From: an uncultured Eubacteriales bacterium
Lineage (GTDB): Bacteria > Bacillota > Clostridia > Lachnospirales > Bianqueaceae
Direction: 5' to 3'
NCBI GenBank assembly: GCA_900322165.1
Contig: ONYR01000026.1
Span: 1-10,760, forward strand
Length of the DNA: 10,760 bases
Both the position numbers and the translations under genes were made by a program. The notes under the pieces are model-generated. The model was not told the origin of the DNA, searched no databases, and worked only from the letters and a program-made list of their open reading frames with translations. Positions 1 through 6,606 of this stretch are shown here, piece after piece; position 1 is the first letter of the stretch, and each line of letters begins with the position of its first letter.

Positions 1-200
1 GGCTGGCAGCCCGGCAGGACGAGGCCCGCGTTGTTCTTCGCGACCTCGAGGATGAACTCCGCGCCGGCCTTGTCAAAGTGCGTCTTCTCCATCCAGCCCA
101 AGAGGTTGGTGCCGCCCATCGAGGTCAGCACGATGCGGTTTTTGATCTCGCAGTTGCCGATCTTCCACGGCGTAAACAATGCTTCGTATTGCTGTTTCAT
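1..200 (-). CDS. NADH:flavin oxidoreductase / enoate reductase-like protein (old yellow enzyme family), N-terminal part
   Basis: Only the first 66 codons are in the window; the gene continues past the left edge. The N-terminus reads MKQQYEALFTPWKIGNCEIK and continues NRIVLTSMGGTN. This is the first beta strand of the FMN-binding TIM barrel of old yellow enzymes (typical form LFxPxKIGxxxLKNRIVxxPM). Clostridial relatives such as BaiCD, 2,4-dienoyl-CoA reductase and 2-enoate reductase reduce activated C=C bonds using FMN, a 4Fe-4S cluster and an FAD/NAD(P) domain; whether this protein has the latter domains cannot be seen. The start is supported by GGAGG six bases upstream, inside the end of the preceding gene, and only 1 nt separates it from that gene's stop. 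It is therefore the third gene of the aconitase X operon and probably acts in the same pathway. Family is confident; substrate is unknown. Confidence 0.85.
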   Translation of the reverse strand, partial: MKQQYEALFTPWKIGNCEIKNRIVLTSMGGTNLLGWMEKTHFDKAGAEFILEVAKNNAGLVLPGCQ

Positions 201-201
201 G

Positions 202-648
202 TTAACCCTCCACGGTCACAAGACCGTCTTCGGCGATCGTGATCATCATGCCGTCCTTGACATAATCCAGGAATTCCTGCCCCAGCTCATCCACGACCGG
301 CATGTTCGCCTCGGTCCAGTTTGCCGCGAGGATCGCGCCGGACGCCGCGAGGGAGTCGATCGTCTTAGAAAAGAGCATGCAGGCGGGCTGCTTATCGAGC
401 GCGCAGGCCGAATACAGAACCATGCCGCCCGTCGTGGAGCCAATGGTCTCCGGGAGGCACAGCGCCTTGCGGAACATCGATTTATGGTAGAGGTCCGGGT
501 TGTTCTGGTCCCCGCATTTGACCTCTTTGTCACCGAACATCAGGGCCATCTGATAACTGGCGAGGGTGTTGAAACCGCCGTGCGAAACCAGCGCTTCTGC
601 CTTAGCGGTGCCGGGAACGATCACCCGGCCTTGAAACGTTTTTGTCAT
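202..648 (-). CDS. Aconitase X small subunit (AcnX swivel domain, DUF126 family)
   Basis: A 148-residue protein matching the AcnX swivel domain, the separately encoded small subunit of two-chain aconitase X enzymes. It opens with FQGRVIVPGTAKAEALV followed by SHGGFN, typical of the family. It has the Gly/Ser-rich loop GSTTGG at residues 70-75, which by analogy with other aconitases contributes to the active site when the swivel packs on the large subunit. Length is normal for a stand-alone small subunit. The start has GGAGG eight bases upstream. It lies 13 nt downstream of the large subunit gene and 1 nt upstream of the enoate-reductase-like gene, so all three are almost certainly co-transcribed. 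Characterised bacterial AcnX enzymes dehydrate cis-3-hydroxy-L-proline; archaeal ones dehydrate mevalonate 5-phosphate. Family certain; substrate not determinable here. Confidence 0.93.
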   Translation of the reverse strand: MTKTFQGRVIVPGTAKAEALVSHGGFNTLASYQMALMFGDKEVKCGDQNNPDLYHKSMFRKALCLPETIGSTTGGMVLYSACALDKQPACMLFSKTIDSLAASGAILAANWTEANMPVVDELGQEFLDYVKDGMMITIAEDGLVTVEG

Positions 649-661
649 CGCTGTTTCCTCC

Positions 662-1930
662 TTACGCTAACCCGGTAATCTTGAGCGCGATCTCGTCCTC
701 GGTGTAGTAGCGGGCGCTCGTGTAGGTGCGCAGCTTGTTTGACGAGGTGATGACCGGCATGATCTTGCAAAGCGGGTTGTTCATGTACATCAGCGGGCAG
801 ATATAGCTGACGATAACGCCGGTTTCTTTCAGGCGTTTCGCGTATTCGGTCTTCGCAAATTCCTTCATAACGCCCGGGGAGGCGGTAAACACGGTCGGAA
901 TCGCGACGCGTTTTCTGCCGGAGGTCTTTAGCAGCGCTTCGATGCGGACGGTCCAGTCCTTCAGCTGCTTTAAGGTCATGTGCGGGCAGCCCATGAAGCA
1001 CAGCTTCGGCTTGGCGTCCTTGTTCTTCCAGATCACCGGGTAGCTTTCCTTCACGCGTTCGAGCTCCGCATCGTCCACGACATAGACCTTCGCATCCTCT
1101 CTCAAGAGGCTGCGGCCCGACTCCTTCGCTTCCGGCGTCAGGTTTTCGATATGGTACAGGCCAACCGAACCGTTCGAGGCCGTGGCCGCGCCGAAATCCT
1201 TTAAATACGCGATCGCGTCGTCATTCAGCTCGTCCCCGATCCACTGATCGAGCCCGACCACGTACGGCACCTTCTCCATCACGTGCATGCCGATCGCAGA
1301 TCCAAGCAGCTGCGCTTCCGGCTTTCTCCTGGTTTTGATCTCAACGATATAGTCTGCCTTGCGGCCGTCGTCCGTCAGGAAACCGAACTCCGGGACCAAT
1401 CCGGCGATCGAGCCCATCAGCTCGATGATGCCCGAGTTGCGGTTGCAGCGCGCGCCAAGCACGCTGTTCGCGAACACGACGGCGGAGGATTCCGCCCAGG
1501 AAAGGATGTCGCCCTTCTTCGGGGTGTTGCCTACCTCCGGCAGATAGTTCGTGCAGGTGTAGGCCTCGTCATTGATGATGCCGAACTGGCGGAGCTGCTT
1601 TTCGTAGCGCTCCTGCTCCTTGTACATGATCTTGAAAACCAGATCCTGCAGCGGATTGGAGGGAACGTTTTTGTCAAGAGGTCTCGGGTCAGCCGAAAAC
1701 TGCTGCGTGGAAACCGCGCCGGCCTTCAGCAGCTCATCGTACAGCTCATAGACCGGCTGCATCGCGCCGATGCCGAAGCTGATGACGGTATGACCATAAT
1801 CACTGGTGATCGGGACAAGGCGATCCGCATGAAACGTATCGCCGTACATGACAAGGGTCTTCATGACCTTCGCCATGGTCTCGCCTTTCGAGCCATTCAG
1901 TATGGCTTGCTGTTCCTCAGTTAATCTCAT
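662..1930 (-). CDS. Aconitase X large (catalytic) subunit (DUF521 family)
   Basis: A 422-residue protein matching the AcnX catalytic domain, a cytoplasmic hydro-lyase of the aconitase superfamily. The N-terminus MRLTEEQQAILNGSKGETMA is characteristic of the family, as are TCTNYLP (125-131), SSAVVFANSVLGARCNRNSG (148-167) and FMGCPHMTL (312-320). Cysteines 126, 162, 311, 315, 378 and 388 include the likely Fe-S ligands; which ones bind cannot be fixed by eye. It forms a two-chain enzyme with the small subunit gene that follows after 13 nt. AAAGG lies 6 nt upstream of the start, and a strong promoter lies about 80 nt upstream. Known activities are cis-3-hydroxy-L-proline dehydratase (bacteria) and phosphomevalonate dehydratase (archaea). 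No proline or mevalonate genes are visible nearby, and the third operon gene is a flavin C=C reductase, so the substrate may be different. Confidence 0.93.
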   Translation of the reverse strand: MRLTEEQQAILNGSKGETMAKVMKTLVMYGDTFHADRLVPITSDYGHTVISFGIGAMQPVYELYDELLKAGAVSTQQFSADPRPLDKNVPSNPLQDLVFKIMYKEQERYEKQLRQFGIINDEAYTCTNYLPEVGNTPKKGDILSWAESSAVVFANSVLGARCNRNSGIIELMGSIAGLVPEFGFLTDDGRKADYIVEIKTRRKPEAQLLGSAIGMHVMEKVPYVVGLDQWIGDELNDDAIAYLKDFGAATASNGSVGLYHIENLTPEAKESGRSLLREDAKVYVVDDAELERVKESYPVIWKNKDAKPKLCFMGCPHMTLKQLKDWTVRIEALLKTSGRKRVAIPTVFTASPGVMKEFAKTEYAKRLKETGVIVSYICPLMYMNNPLCKIMPVITSSNKLRTYTSARYYTEDEIALKITGLA

Positions 1931-2006
1931 CTTTTACCTTTCTCCGGAAAGCCGGATCGTCTATCCTACCGCCAAAGAAAGCGGCTAAAACCTTCTGTTA
2001 CAAACT

Positions 2007-2035
2007 ACTTTACTTCATCGTGAAATATTTGTCAA
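2007..2035 (-). promoter_or_regulatory. Promoter of the aconitase X operon
   Basis: Reading the minus strand, a perfect TTGACA -35 box (2030-2035) is followed by a 17-nt spacer and TAAAGT as the -10 box (2007-2012, 4 of 6 consensus). Transcription would start near 2000, giving a leader of about 70 nt before the large subunit ATG at 1930. Spacing is optimal for sigma-A. Confidence 0.65.
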
Positions 2036-2037
2036 TT

Positions 2038-2049
2038 GCTTGTGCAAGC
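2038..2049. promoter_or_regulatory. Short inverted repeat between two divergent promoters
   Basis: GCTTG-TG-CAAGC is a perfect 5-bp inverted repeat with a 2-nt centre. It lies directly upstream of the aconitase X operon -35 box and about 25 bp upstream of the NUDIX -35 box, a normal place for an activator or repressor site. Such short repeats also arise by chance, and no regulator gene is in view. Confidence 0.3.
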
Positions 2050-2073
2050 CTTGTGTACGCCTTTAATTCACAA

Positions 2074-2101
2074 TTGAAAATCTTTTTTTCTGTGCTATAT
2101 T
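2074..2101 (+). promoter_or_regulatory. Promoter of the NUDIX hydrolase gene
   Basis: TTGAAA (2074-2079), a 16-nt spacer, then TATATT (2096-2101) preceded by an extended -10 TGC. Transcription would start near 2108, about 28 nt before the ATG at 2136. The -35 box overlaps a small inverted repeat, TTCA-CAAT-TGAA (2067-2078). Confidence 0.6.
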
Positions 2102-2135
2102 TTTAGTATGATTTGAGGAAAGTGAGGGCGCGCGT

Positions 2136-2654
2136 ATGGAACTTGCAGACATCTACAATGCAAGGCGTGAGAAGACCGGCAAGGTCGTGGACCGGAAAAC
2201 CTATTCCCTGCAGGAGGGAGAATTTCTGCTTTGTGTCGGGTGCTGGGTGTTCAACTCGCGGCATGAGATCTTCCTGACCCGCCGCGCGCTCAGCAAAGAC
2301 TTTATGCCCGGGAAATGGGAAAATCCCGCCGGCCATGTCATTGCCGGGGAGACCGGCCGCGAGGCGATGGCTCGGGAGCTTTTCGAGGAGACCGGGATCA
2401 AGGCCGCTCCGGAGGATTTTTTCTTGTTTGCGGAAAGCGCGAACAATGACTATTCCTTTGGTGAAGAGTACGTTCTGTTCCGTGATTTCAAGACGGAAGC
2501 CGTCACCCTTCAGGAAGGCGAGACCTGCGACTGCAAGTGGGTCTCTGAGGATGAATTCGAGCGGATGGTCCGCGAAGGCGAAGTCGCTTCATCCGTCGCT
2601 GAACATCTCGCGCCGCACAAAGAAGTCTGGCTGAAGCTGCTGCACCGGGAATGA
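2136..2654 (+). CDS. NUDIX hydrolase (YfcD / isopentenyl-diphosphate isomerase-like branch)
   Basis: A 172-residue cytoplasmic protein with a complete NUDIX box at residues 66-88. The pattern GX5EX7REUXEEXGU is met by G66, E72, R80, E81, E84, E85, G87 and I88, so it can bind Mg2+ and hydrolyse a nucleoside diphosphate linked to X. The stretch before the box (about 32-65: a beta strand, IFLTRRA, then KDFMPGKWENPAGH) resembles IPP-isomerase-like NUDIX proteins such as YfcD. Substrate cannot be predicted and could be a sugar or prenyl diphosphate or a damaged nucleotide. GAGGG lies 7 nt upstream of the chosen ATG. It is monocistronic, divergent from the aconitase X operon and convergent with the methyltransferase-like gene, so context gives no functional clue. 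Confidence 0.9.
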   Translation: MELADIYNARREKTGKVVDRKTYSLQEGEFLLCVGCWVFNSRHEIFLTRRALSKDFMPGKWENPAGHVIAGETGREAMARELFEETGIKAAPEDFFLFAESANNDYSFGEEYVLFRDFKTEAVTLQEGETCDCKWVSEDEFERMVREGEVASSVAEHLAPHKEVWLKLLHRE

Positions 2655-2694
2655 ACCGGTTCAGACAGAAAAACCTGCTGATCATTCAAAACGC

Positions 2695-2737
2695 AAACAG
2701 CCCTTGGAGATGTTTACATATCTTCAAGGGCTGTTTT
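2695..2737. terminator. Hairpin terminator shared by convergent genes
   Basis: The 17-nt arms AAACAGCCCTTGGAGAT (2695-2711) and ATCTTCAAGGGCTGTTT (2720-2736) pair completely apart from one G-T position. That position is a G-U wobble in plus-strand RNA but an A-C mismatch in minus-strand RNA. Downstream is TTTTGATTTCTTTTT. It should end the NUDIX transcript best and may also act, more weakly, on the opposing transcript. The stop codon and last codon of the minus-strand gene lie in its loop. Confidence 0.85.
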
Positions 2738-3583
2738 GATTTCTTTTTCGATCCAGTAAGCAAAGTGCGTTCCGGGAAGTCTCGCTTCGTGGCGCTGGAT
2801 GGCAAGGTACGCTTCGGCTCCGTCCATCTCATTCTGCCAAATGTCCGCGTAAAGGTAATCATAGTCACCAGGCCGGACATCGTTCAGATACTCGATCGCG
2901 TCCGCGCGGACGATCCGAATCTTTTCCGGCGAGGGGAACTGCGGGAGCAAATGTTTCGTAAACAGCGAAATGATCTCCGGGCTTTCCTCCACAATCGTGA
3001 AGGAAGCTTCACTCACCTCAGACTGAACCAGAAAAGGAAAATACCCAAGTCCGAGTCCGAGCACCAGCACTTCGCGGGGCGCTCCCTGTGTTGAGCTCTT
3101 CAGATACGCCGCGCATGCCTTCGCGTCTTTCCCGACCGTGTTCATCTCCGACGGGCAGACGCTCATCCAGGGCGTTACCCCTTCATAGATCGCGGGAAAA
3201 CGCACCGTTTTTGTTGTGTAGCCGAGCCGTGGAACGACAAGATTTCCGTCATTTGTTGGCATATCGTACGCAAGCAGCTCGCCCGGGGCGTAGCTCGCGG
3301 TTGTGAGGGTAAACCGCCCTTCCTCGTGCGGCTCATTGACCTTCACCTGCCGCAGATACGGATCCTGCTCAAACACCGCTTCCGGAAGGCACCGCAGGTT
3401 GTACCGAAGCGCCTGAAAGTACTCTCGGTTCTCCTCCGCCTTCTCGACCGCTTCCGAGATGCCGAGCGTTTCGCGGATCAGCATATCCGCTACGTCTTCT
3501 TCCAAAGAAAAGGCCGGAGCCTCGCTGGCAAGGATCGCCATCAGGCGCGTTGTCATGAGCTTCGACCGTTCATATGTATTCAT
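2714..3583 (-). CDS. Class I SAM-dependent methyltransferase-fold protein (spermidine-synthase-like Rossmann domain)
   Basis: A 289-residue protein with no close family I can name. The N-terminal half (1-165) is helical then beta-rich and unfamiliar. The C-terminal half is a Rossmann methyltransferase core: glycine loop VLVLGLGLGYFPFL (172-185), an acidic end to strand 2 at IVEE (197-200) that would hold the ribose of SAM, RADAIEYL (226-233), and a strand-4 region YDYLYADIW (241-249). This layout resembles spermidine synthase and related methyltransferase-like proteins. I see no polyamine-synthase signature, so substrate is open. It starts 8 nt after the methionine aminopeptidase stop and lacks a clear Shine-Dalgarno sequence, which suggests translational coupling. 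Its last codons overlap the terminator at 2695-2737. The fold is likely; enzyme activity is inferred. Confidence 0.75.
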   Translation of the reverse strand: MNTYERSKLMTTRLMAILASEAPAFSLEEDVADMLIRETLGISEAVEKAEENREYFQALRYNLRCLPEAVFEQDPYLRQVKVNEPHEEGRFTLTTASYAPGELLAYDMPTNDGNLVVPRLGYTTKTVRFPAIYEGVTPWMSVCPSEMNTVGKDAKACAAYLKSSTQGAPREVLVLGLGLGYFPFLVQSEVSEASFTIVEESPEIISLFTKHLLPQFPSPEKIRIVRADAIEYLNDVRPGDYDYLYADIWQNEMDGAEAYLAIQRHEARLPGTHFAYWIEKEIKTALEDM

Positions 3584-3591
3584 GTTTATGA

Positions 3592-4461
3592 TTAATCGCA
3601 GATCAGCTCGTAACCGTCTTCAGTGACCGTGATCATGATCTCCCACTGCGCGGAATCGCTGCCGTCCTCGGTGTAGATCGTCCAACCGTTGTCCTCATCG
3701 CAGAAAATGTCCGCCTCGCCTGCGTTGACCATCGGCTCGATCGTGAAGGTCAGGCCCGGCACTAAGAGCATGCCCGTGCCCGCCTTGGTCGTAAAGCCGA
3801 CCCACGGATCTTCGTGGAATTCAAGGCCGATGCCATGGCCGCCAATCTCGCGGACAACACTGTAGCCGTTCTTGGTCGCGTGCTCGTTGACCGCCGCACC
3901 GACATCACCGAGGCGTCCCCAAGGCTTGACCGCCTCAAGGCCCTTCATCACGCACTCGCGCGTGACCTCAACGAGGCGCCGGCGCTCCGGCGAAACATCG
4001 CCGATCATGAACATGCGTGACGAATCGGAGAAGTATCCGTTAAAGATCGTCGAGCAGTCGACGTTGATAATGTCGCCGTCGATGAGCTCGATCTCATCGC
4101 TCGGAATGCCGTGGCAGACCTCGTCGTTGATCGAGGTGCAGACGCTCTTCGGGAAGCCCTCGTAATTCAGCGGGGCCGGGATTCCGCCCATGCCGGTCGT
4201 GACTTCGTAGACGATCTTGTCGATCTCCTCAGTCGTCATTCCCGCGCGGATCTGCTTGCCGACCTCGTCGAGGCAAGCCCGGTTGATGACGGCGCTGCGC
4301 TTCATGCCTTCGATCATGTCCGGCGTTTTGAGCAGCTTGTGGGGCGGCACGATCACGCCCTTGTCTTTAAACAGGCGCACCTTTTCGTCCTGCATCATGT
4401 GGCATTTTTTGTATTTCCGTCCGCTGCCGCACCAGCACGCGTCGTTCGGTCCAAGTTTCAT
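3592..4461 (-). CDS. map: Type I methionine aminopeptidase with N-terminal SEC-C zinc motif
   Basis: A 289-residue enzyme that removes the initiator methionine from new proteins. Residues 1-21 hold a SEC-C motif, GPNDACWCGSGRKYKKCH, with C9, C11, C20 and H21 (CXCX8CH) as zinc ligands; this extension is common in clostridial enzymes and may help ribosome association. The peptidase domain has the five metal ligands D135, D146, H209, E242 and E274, plus H117 and H216 near the active site. The frame is open further upstream, to an ATG at 4515. I chose 4461 because it has GGAG 7 nt upstream and gives the standard MKLGPNDxCxCGSG start, while the extra 18 codons would read through the hairpin at 4480-4500. 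It is first in a two-gene unit with the methyltransferase-like gene. Confidence 0.95.
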   Translation of the reverse strand: MKLGPNDACWCGSGRKYKKCHMMQDEKVRLFKDKGVIVPPHKLLKTPDMIEGMKRSAVINRACLDEVGKQIRAGMTTEEIDKIVYEVTTGMGGIPAPLNYEGFPKSVCTSINDEVCHGIPSDEIELIDGDIINVDCSTIFNGYFSDSSRMFMIGDVSPERRRLVEVTRECVMKGLEAVKPWGRLGDVGAAVNEHATKNGYSVVREIGGHGIGLEFHEDPWVGFTTKAGTGMLLVPGLTFTIEPMVNAGEADIFCDEDNGWTIYTEDGSDSAQWEIMITVTEDGYELICD

Positions 4462-4479
4462 ATACTGTCTCCAATCTAA

Positions 4480-4500
4480 GCTGCCGCACGCTGCGGCAGC
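4480..4500 (-). promoter_or_regulatory. Stable hairpin in the leader of the methionine aminopeptidase gene
   Basis: GCTGCCGC and GCGGCAGC form a perfect 8-bp GC-rich stem around a 5-nt loop. It lies between the predicted promoter (4528-4556) and the ribosome binding site of map (about 4469-4472), with only about 8 nt between stem and Shine-Dalgarno. There is no T-tract after it, so it is not a standard terminator. It could protect the mRNA 5' end or bind a regulator. Confidence 0.55.
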
Positions 4501-4527
4501 ATGGTTTGTCATCACTTACGTTTCCGT

Positions 4528-4556
4528 ATTATAACGCGAATTCCTTCAAATTAAAA
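4528..4556 (-). promoter_or_regulatory. Probable promoter of map and the methyltransferase-like gene
   Basis: The minus strand has a perfect TATAAT -10 box at 4528-4533. The hexamer 17 nt upstream, TTTTAA (4551-4556), is a poor -35 match (3 of 6). Transcription would start near 4521, placing the 4480-4500 hairpin in the leader. Confidence 0.5.
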
Positions 4557-4597
4557 GAGCGAGCTCCCCGGCGATAAACTTTTGTCCACTTTTTCAG

Positions 4598-4626
4598 TTG
4601 TCAGTATGCCAAACTTCTGCTATCAT
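4598..4626 (+). promoter_or_regulatory. Promoter of the ABC exporter operon
   Basis: TTGTCA (4598-4603), a 17-nt spacer ending in the extended -10 TGC, then TATCAT (4621-4626). Each hexamer matches consensus at 5 of 6 bases. Transcription would start near 4633, about 50 nt before the ATG at 4685, which has AGGA about 10 nt upstream. Confidence 0.65.
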
Positions 4627-4633
4627 TAGCAGA
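4616..4633. promoter_or_regulatory. Perfect palindromic operator candidate over the ABC exporter -10 box
   Basis: TCTGCTA-TCAT-TAGCAGA is a 7-bp perfect inverted repeat with a 4-nt centre. It covers the whole -10 hexamer and reaches the predicted start site, the position used by repressors that block RNA polymerase. Related exporter pairs are often controlled by small MarR- or PadR-type repressors, but none is encoded beside this operon. Confidence 0.5.
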
Positions 4634-4684
4634 CACCGCACTTTTCCAAACAGTTTTAATTATCACTGACAGGATGATTTACAT

Positions 4685-6604
4685 ATGAGTCAAATCCAAT
4701 CCAAACCGGCCGCTTCCGCCGCAAACTCCGCGGCCAAGACCGGCCCCACTTACTCGCAGCTAGGCATGACCTGGCATTTCCTAAAAGGCTGTACCCATTT
4801 CTTTGTTCTCAGCATCATCGGATCGTTCCTGATGACGCTCTGCGAAATGCTGATCCCGCAGATTGCCCGCTCGCTCGTTGACTCGGTCATCGGAACCAAG
4901 CCCTTCACGTTCCCGGCCTTTGTCACCGCCCGGATCGAAGCGATCGGCGGCGTAGCGTTTCTGCGCAGCCACCTCTGGATCATCGCCACGCTGATCGTTG
5001 CGCTGGCACTGCTCATTGCACTGCTTCGCTACGCAACGAACCAGCTCAACAACAAGGGCGCCGAGACGCTCCAGCAGCACATGCGTGAGGACCTTTTCTC
5101 TCATATTCAGGAGCTTCCCTTCAGCTGGCACATGGAGAACAAGACCGGCGACATCATCCAGCGCTGCACCTCGGACGTTGAACGCGTACGCGTGTTCATT
5201 GCCGAGCAGCTCACCTCCGTCGTCCGCATCGTCATCATGATGGGGCTTTCCCTCTATTTCATGTTCTCGATGGATTATCGTCTGGCGCTTGTCGCTGCCC
5301 TCTCCATTCCAATCGTGATTGGTTACTCGATCTTCTTCCACTCCAAGATCGGCGAGCATTTCATGGAAGTGGACACCAACGAGGGTATTCTTTCCACGAT
5401 CGCGCAGGAAAACCTCACCGGCGTGCGTGTCGTGCGTGCGTTCGGCCGCGAGGAATTTGAGCGTGAGCGCTTCGAAAAGCAGAATAATTTTTACACCGGC
5501 CTTTGGGTCCGTCTGATGGGTCTGATGTCCCTGTTCTGGGGCGCCGGCGACATTATCTCCGGTCTGCAGGTCCTCCTGATCCTGGTGCTCGGCTCAGTCT
5601 ACTGCGTCAACGATTCGCTCACCGCGGGCGAGTTTATCGCATTTCTTTCGTACAACTCCATGCTGATCTGGCCGGTCCGTCACCTCGGCCGCGTGATCTC
5701 GGAAATGAGTAAGGCCGGCGTTTCGATCGACCGTATCCGCTACATTATGAATTCCGACACGGAGCATGACCGCGAAGGCGTTCCTGAAGAAAACCGCCGC
5801 CCCGACATGCACGGCGACATCGTTTTCGACCATGTTTCCTTCAGCTACACCCCGGACATTCCGGTTGTCGATGACGTTTCCCTCACGATCAAGGCCGGCT
5901 CCACGCTCGGCATTCTCGGTTCGACCGGTTCCGGCAAGACTACGCTGATGCACCTGATGAACCGCCTCTATCCGCTCGAGGAAAACAGCGGCAAGATCAC
6001 GATCGGCGGGGTCGATGTTGCGGACATGGACCGCAAATACCTGCGTCAAAACATCGGTATGGTCCTGCAGGAGCCGTTCCTTTTCTCCCGCACGATCGCC
6101 GAAAACATCAGTATCACGAACCGTCAGATGCCGATGGACGACATCCGCCGCGCGGCTTCGATCGCGTGCGTCGATGAGGCCATTACCGAGTTTAAGAAGG
6201 GCTACGATACGATGGTCGGTGAGCGCGGCGTGACCCTCTCCGGAGGCCAGAAACAGCGCACCGCGATCGCCCGCATGCTGACGCAGAAGGCGCCGATCAT
6301 GGTCTTCGACGATTCGCTTTCGGCCGTTGACGCCGAGACCGACGCGAAGATCCGCGCTCAGCTGCACGAAAACCTTGGTGAATCCACGGTCATCCTTATC
6401 TCGCATCGCGTCACCACCTTGATGAACTGTGACCAGATCATTGTCATGGACAAGGGCCACATCATCGAGCGCGGAACGCCTGCGGAGCTGATGGAGCTTG
6501 GCGGAACCTACCGCCACATCTATGATATGCAGCTCTCGATGGACGATGACGAGGATGAGGGCAGCAATGCTTCCCCAGCTGCTGTTGAAGGGAAGGAGGT
6601 GTAA
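4685..6604 (+). CDS. ABC exporter half-transporter, degenerate-site subunit (TM287/BmrC/LmrC-like)
   Basis: A 639-residue fused membrane and ATPase subunit. About six membrane segments are visible (near 39-58, 98-114, 179-196, 198-217, 281-305 and 317-335) with the type IV exporter fold. The ATPase domain (from about 378) has Walker A GSTGSGKTT (412-420), Q-loop Q462, intact signature LSGGQ (518-522), Walker B MVFDD and H-loop H574. The catalytic glutamate after Walker B is replaced by D543, so this subunit's own ATP site should hydrolyse poorly. That is the hallmark of the non-catalytic half of heterodimeric multidrug-type exporters such as BmrCD, LmrCD and TM287/288. The tail after about 617 is very acidic (DDDEDE) and probably disordered. 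The partner gene starts 2 nt downstream. It likely exports lipids, drugs or peptides; cargo unknown. Confidence 0.93.
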   Translation: MSQIQSKPAASAANSAAKTGPTYSQLGMTWHFLKGCTHFFVLSIIGSFLMTLCEMLIPQIARSLVDSVIGTKPFTFPAFVTARIEAIGGVAFLRSHLWIIATLIVALALLIALLRYATNQLNNKGAETLQQHMREDLFSHIQELPFSWHMENKTGDIIQRCTSDVERVRVFIAEQLTSVVRIVIMMGLSLYFMFSMDYRLALVAALSIPIVIGYSIFFHSKIGEHFMEVDTNEGILSTIAQENLTGVRVVRAFGREEFERERFEKQNNFYTGLWVRLMGLMSLFWGAGDIISGLQVLLILVLGSVYCVNDSLTAGEFIAFLSYNSMLIWPVRHLGRVISEMSKAGVSIDRIRYIMNSDTEHDREGVPEENRRPDMHGDIVFDHVSFSYTPDIPVVDDVSLTIKAGSTLGILGSTGSGKTTLMHLMNRLYPLEENSGKITIGGVDVADMDRKYLRQNIGMVLQEPFLFSRTIAENISITNRQMPMDDIRRAASIACVDEAITEFKKGYDTMVGERGVTLSGGQKQRTAIARMLTQKAPIMVFDDSLSAVDAETDAKIRAQLHENLGESTVILISHRVTTLMNCDQIIVMDKGHIIERGTPAELMELGGTYRHIYDMQLSMDDDEDEGSNASPAAVEGKEV

Positions 6605-6606
6605 GC

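Noticed and set aside
1283..1924. A plus-strand open frame opposite the aconitase X large subunit
   Set aside because: Its composition, rich in R, A, V and D, is typical of antisense translation; the minus-strand protein is a clear family match.
4462..4515. An 18-residue N-terminal extension of methionine aminopeptidase
   Set aside because: It would read through the leader hairpin, lacks a ribosome binding site, and the shorter start has GGAG at ideal spacing plus the standard SEC-C N-terminus.
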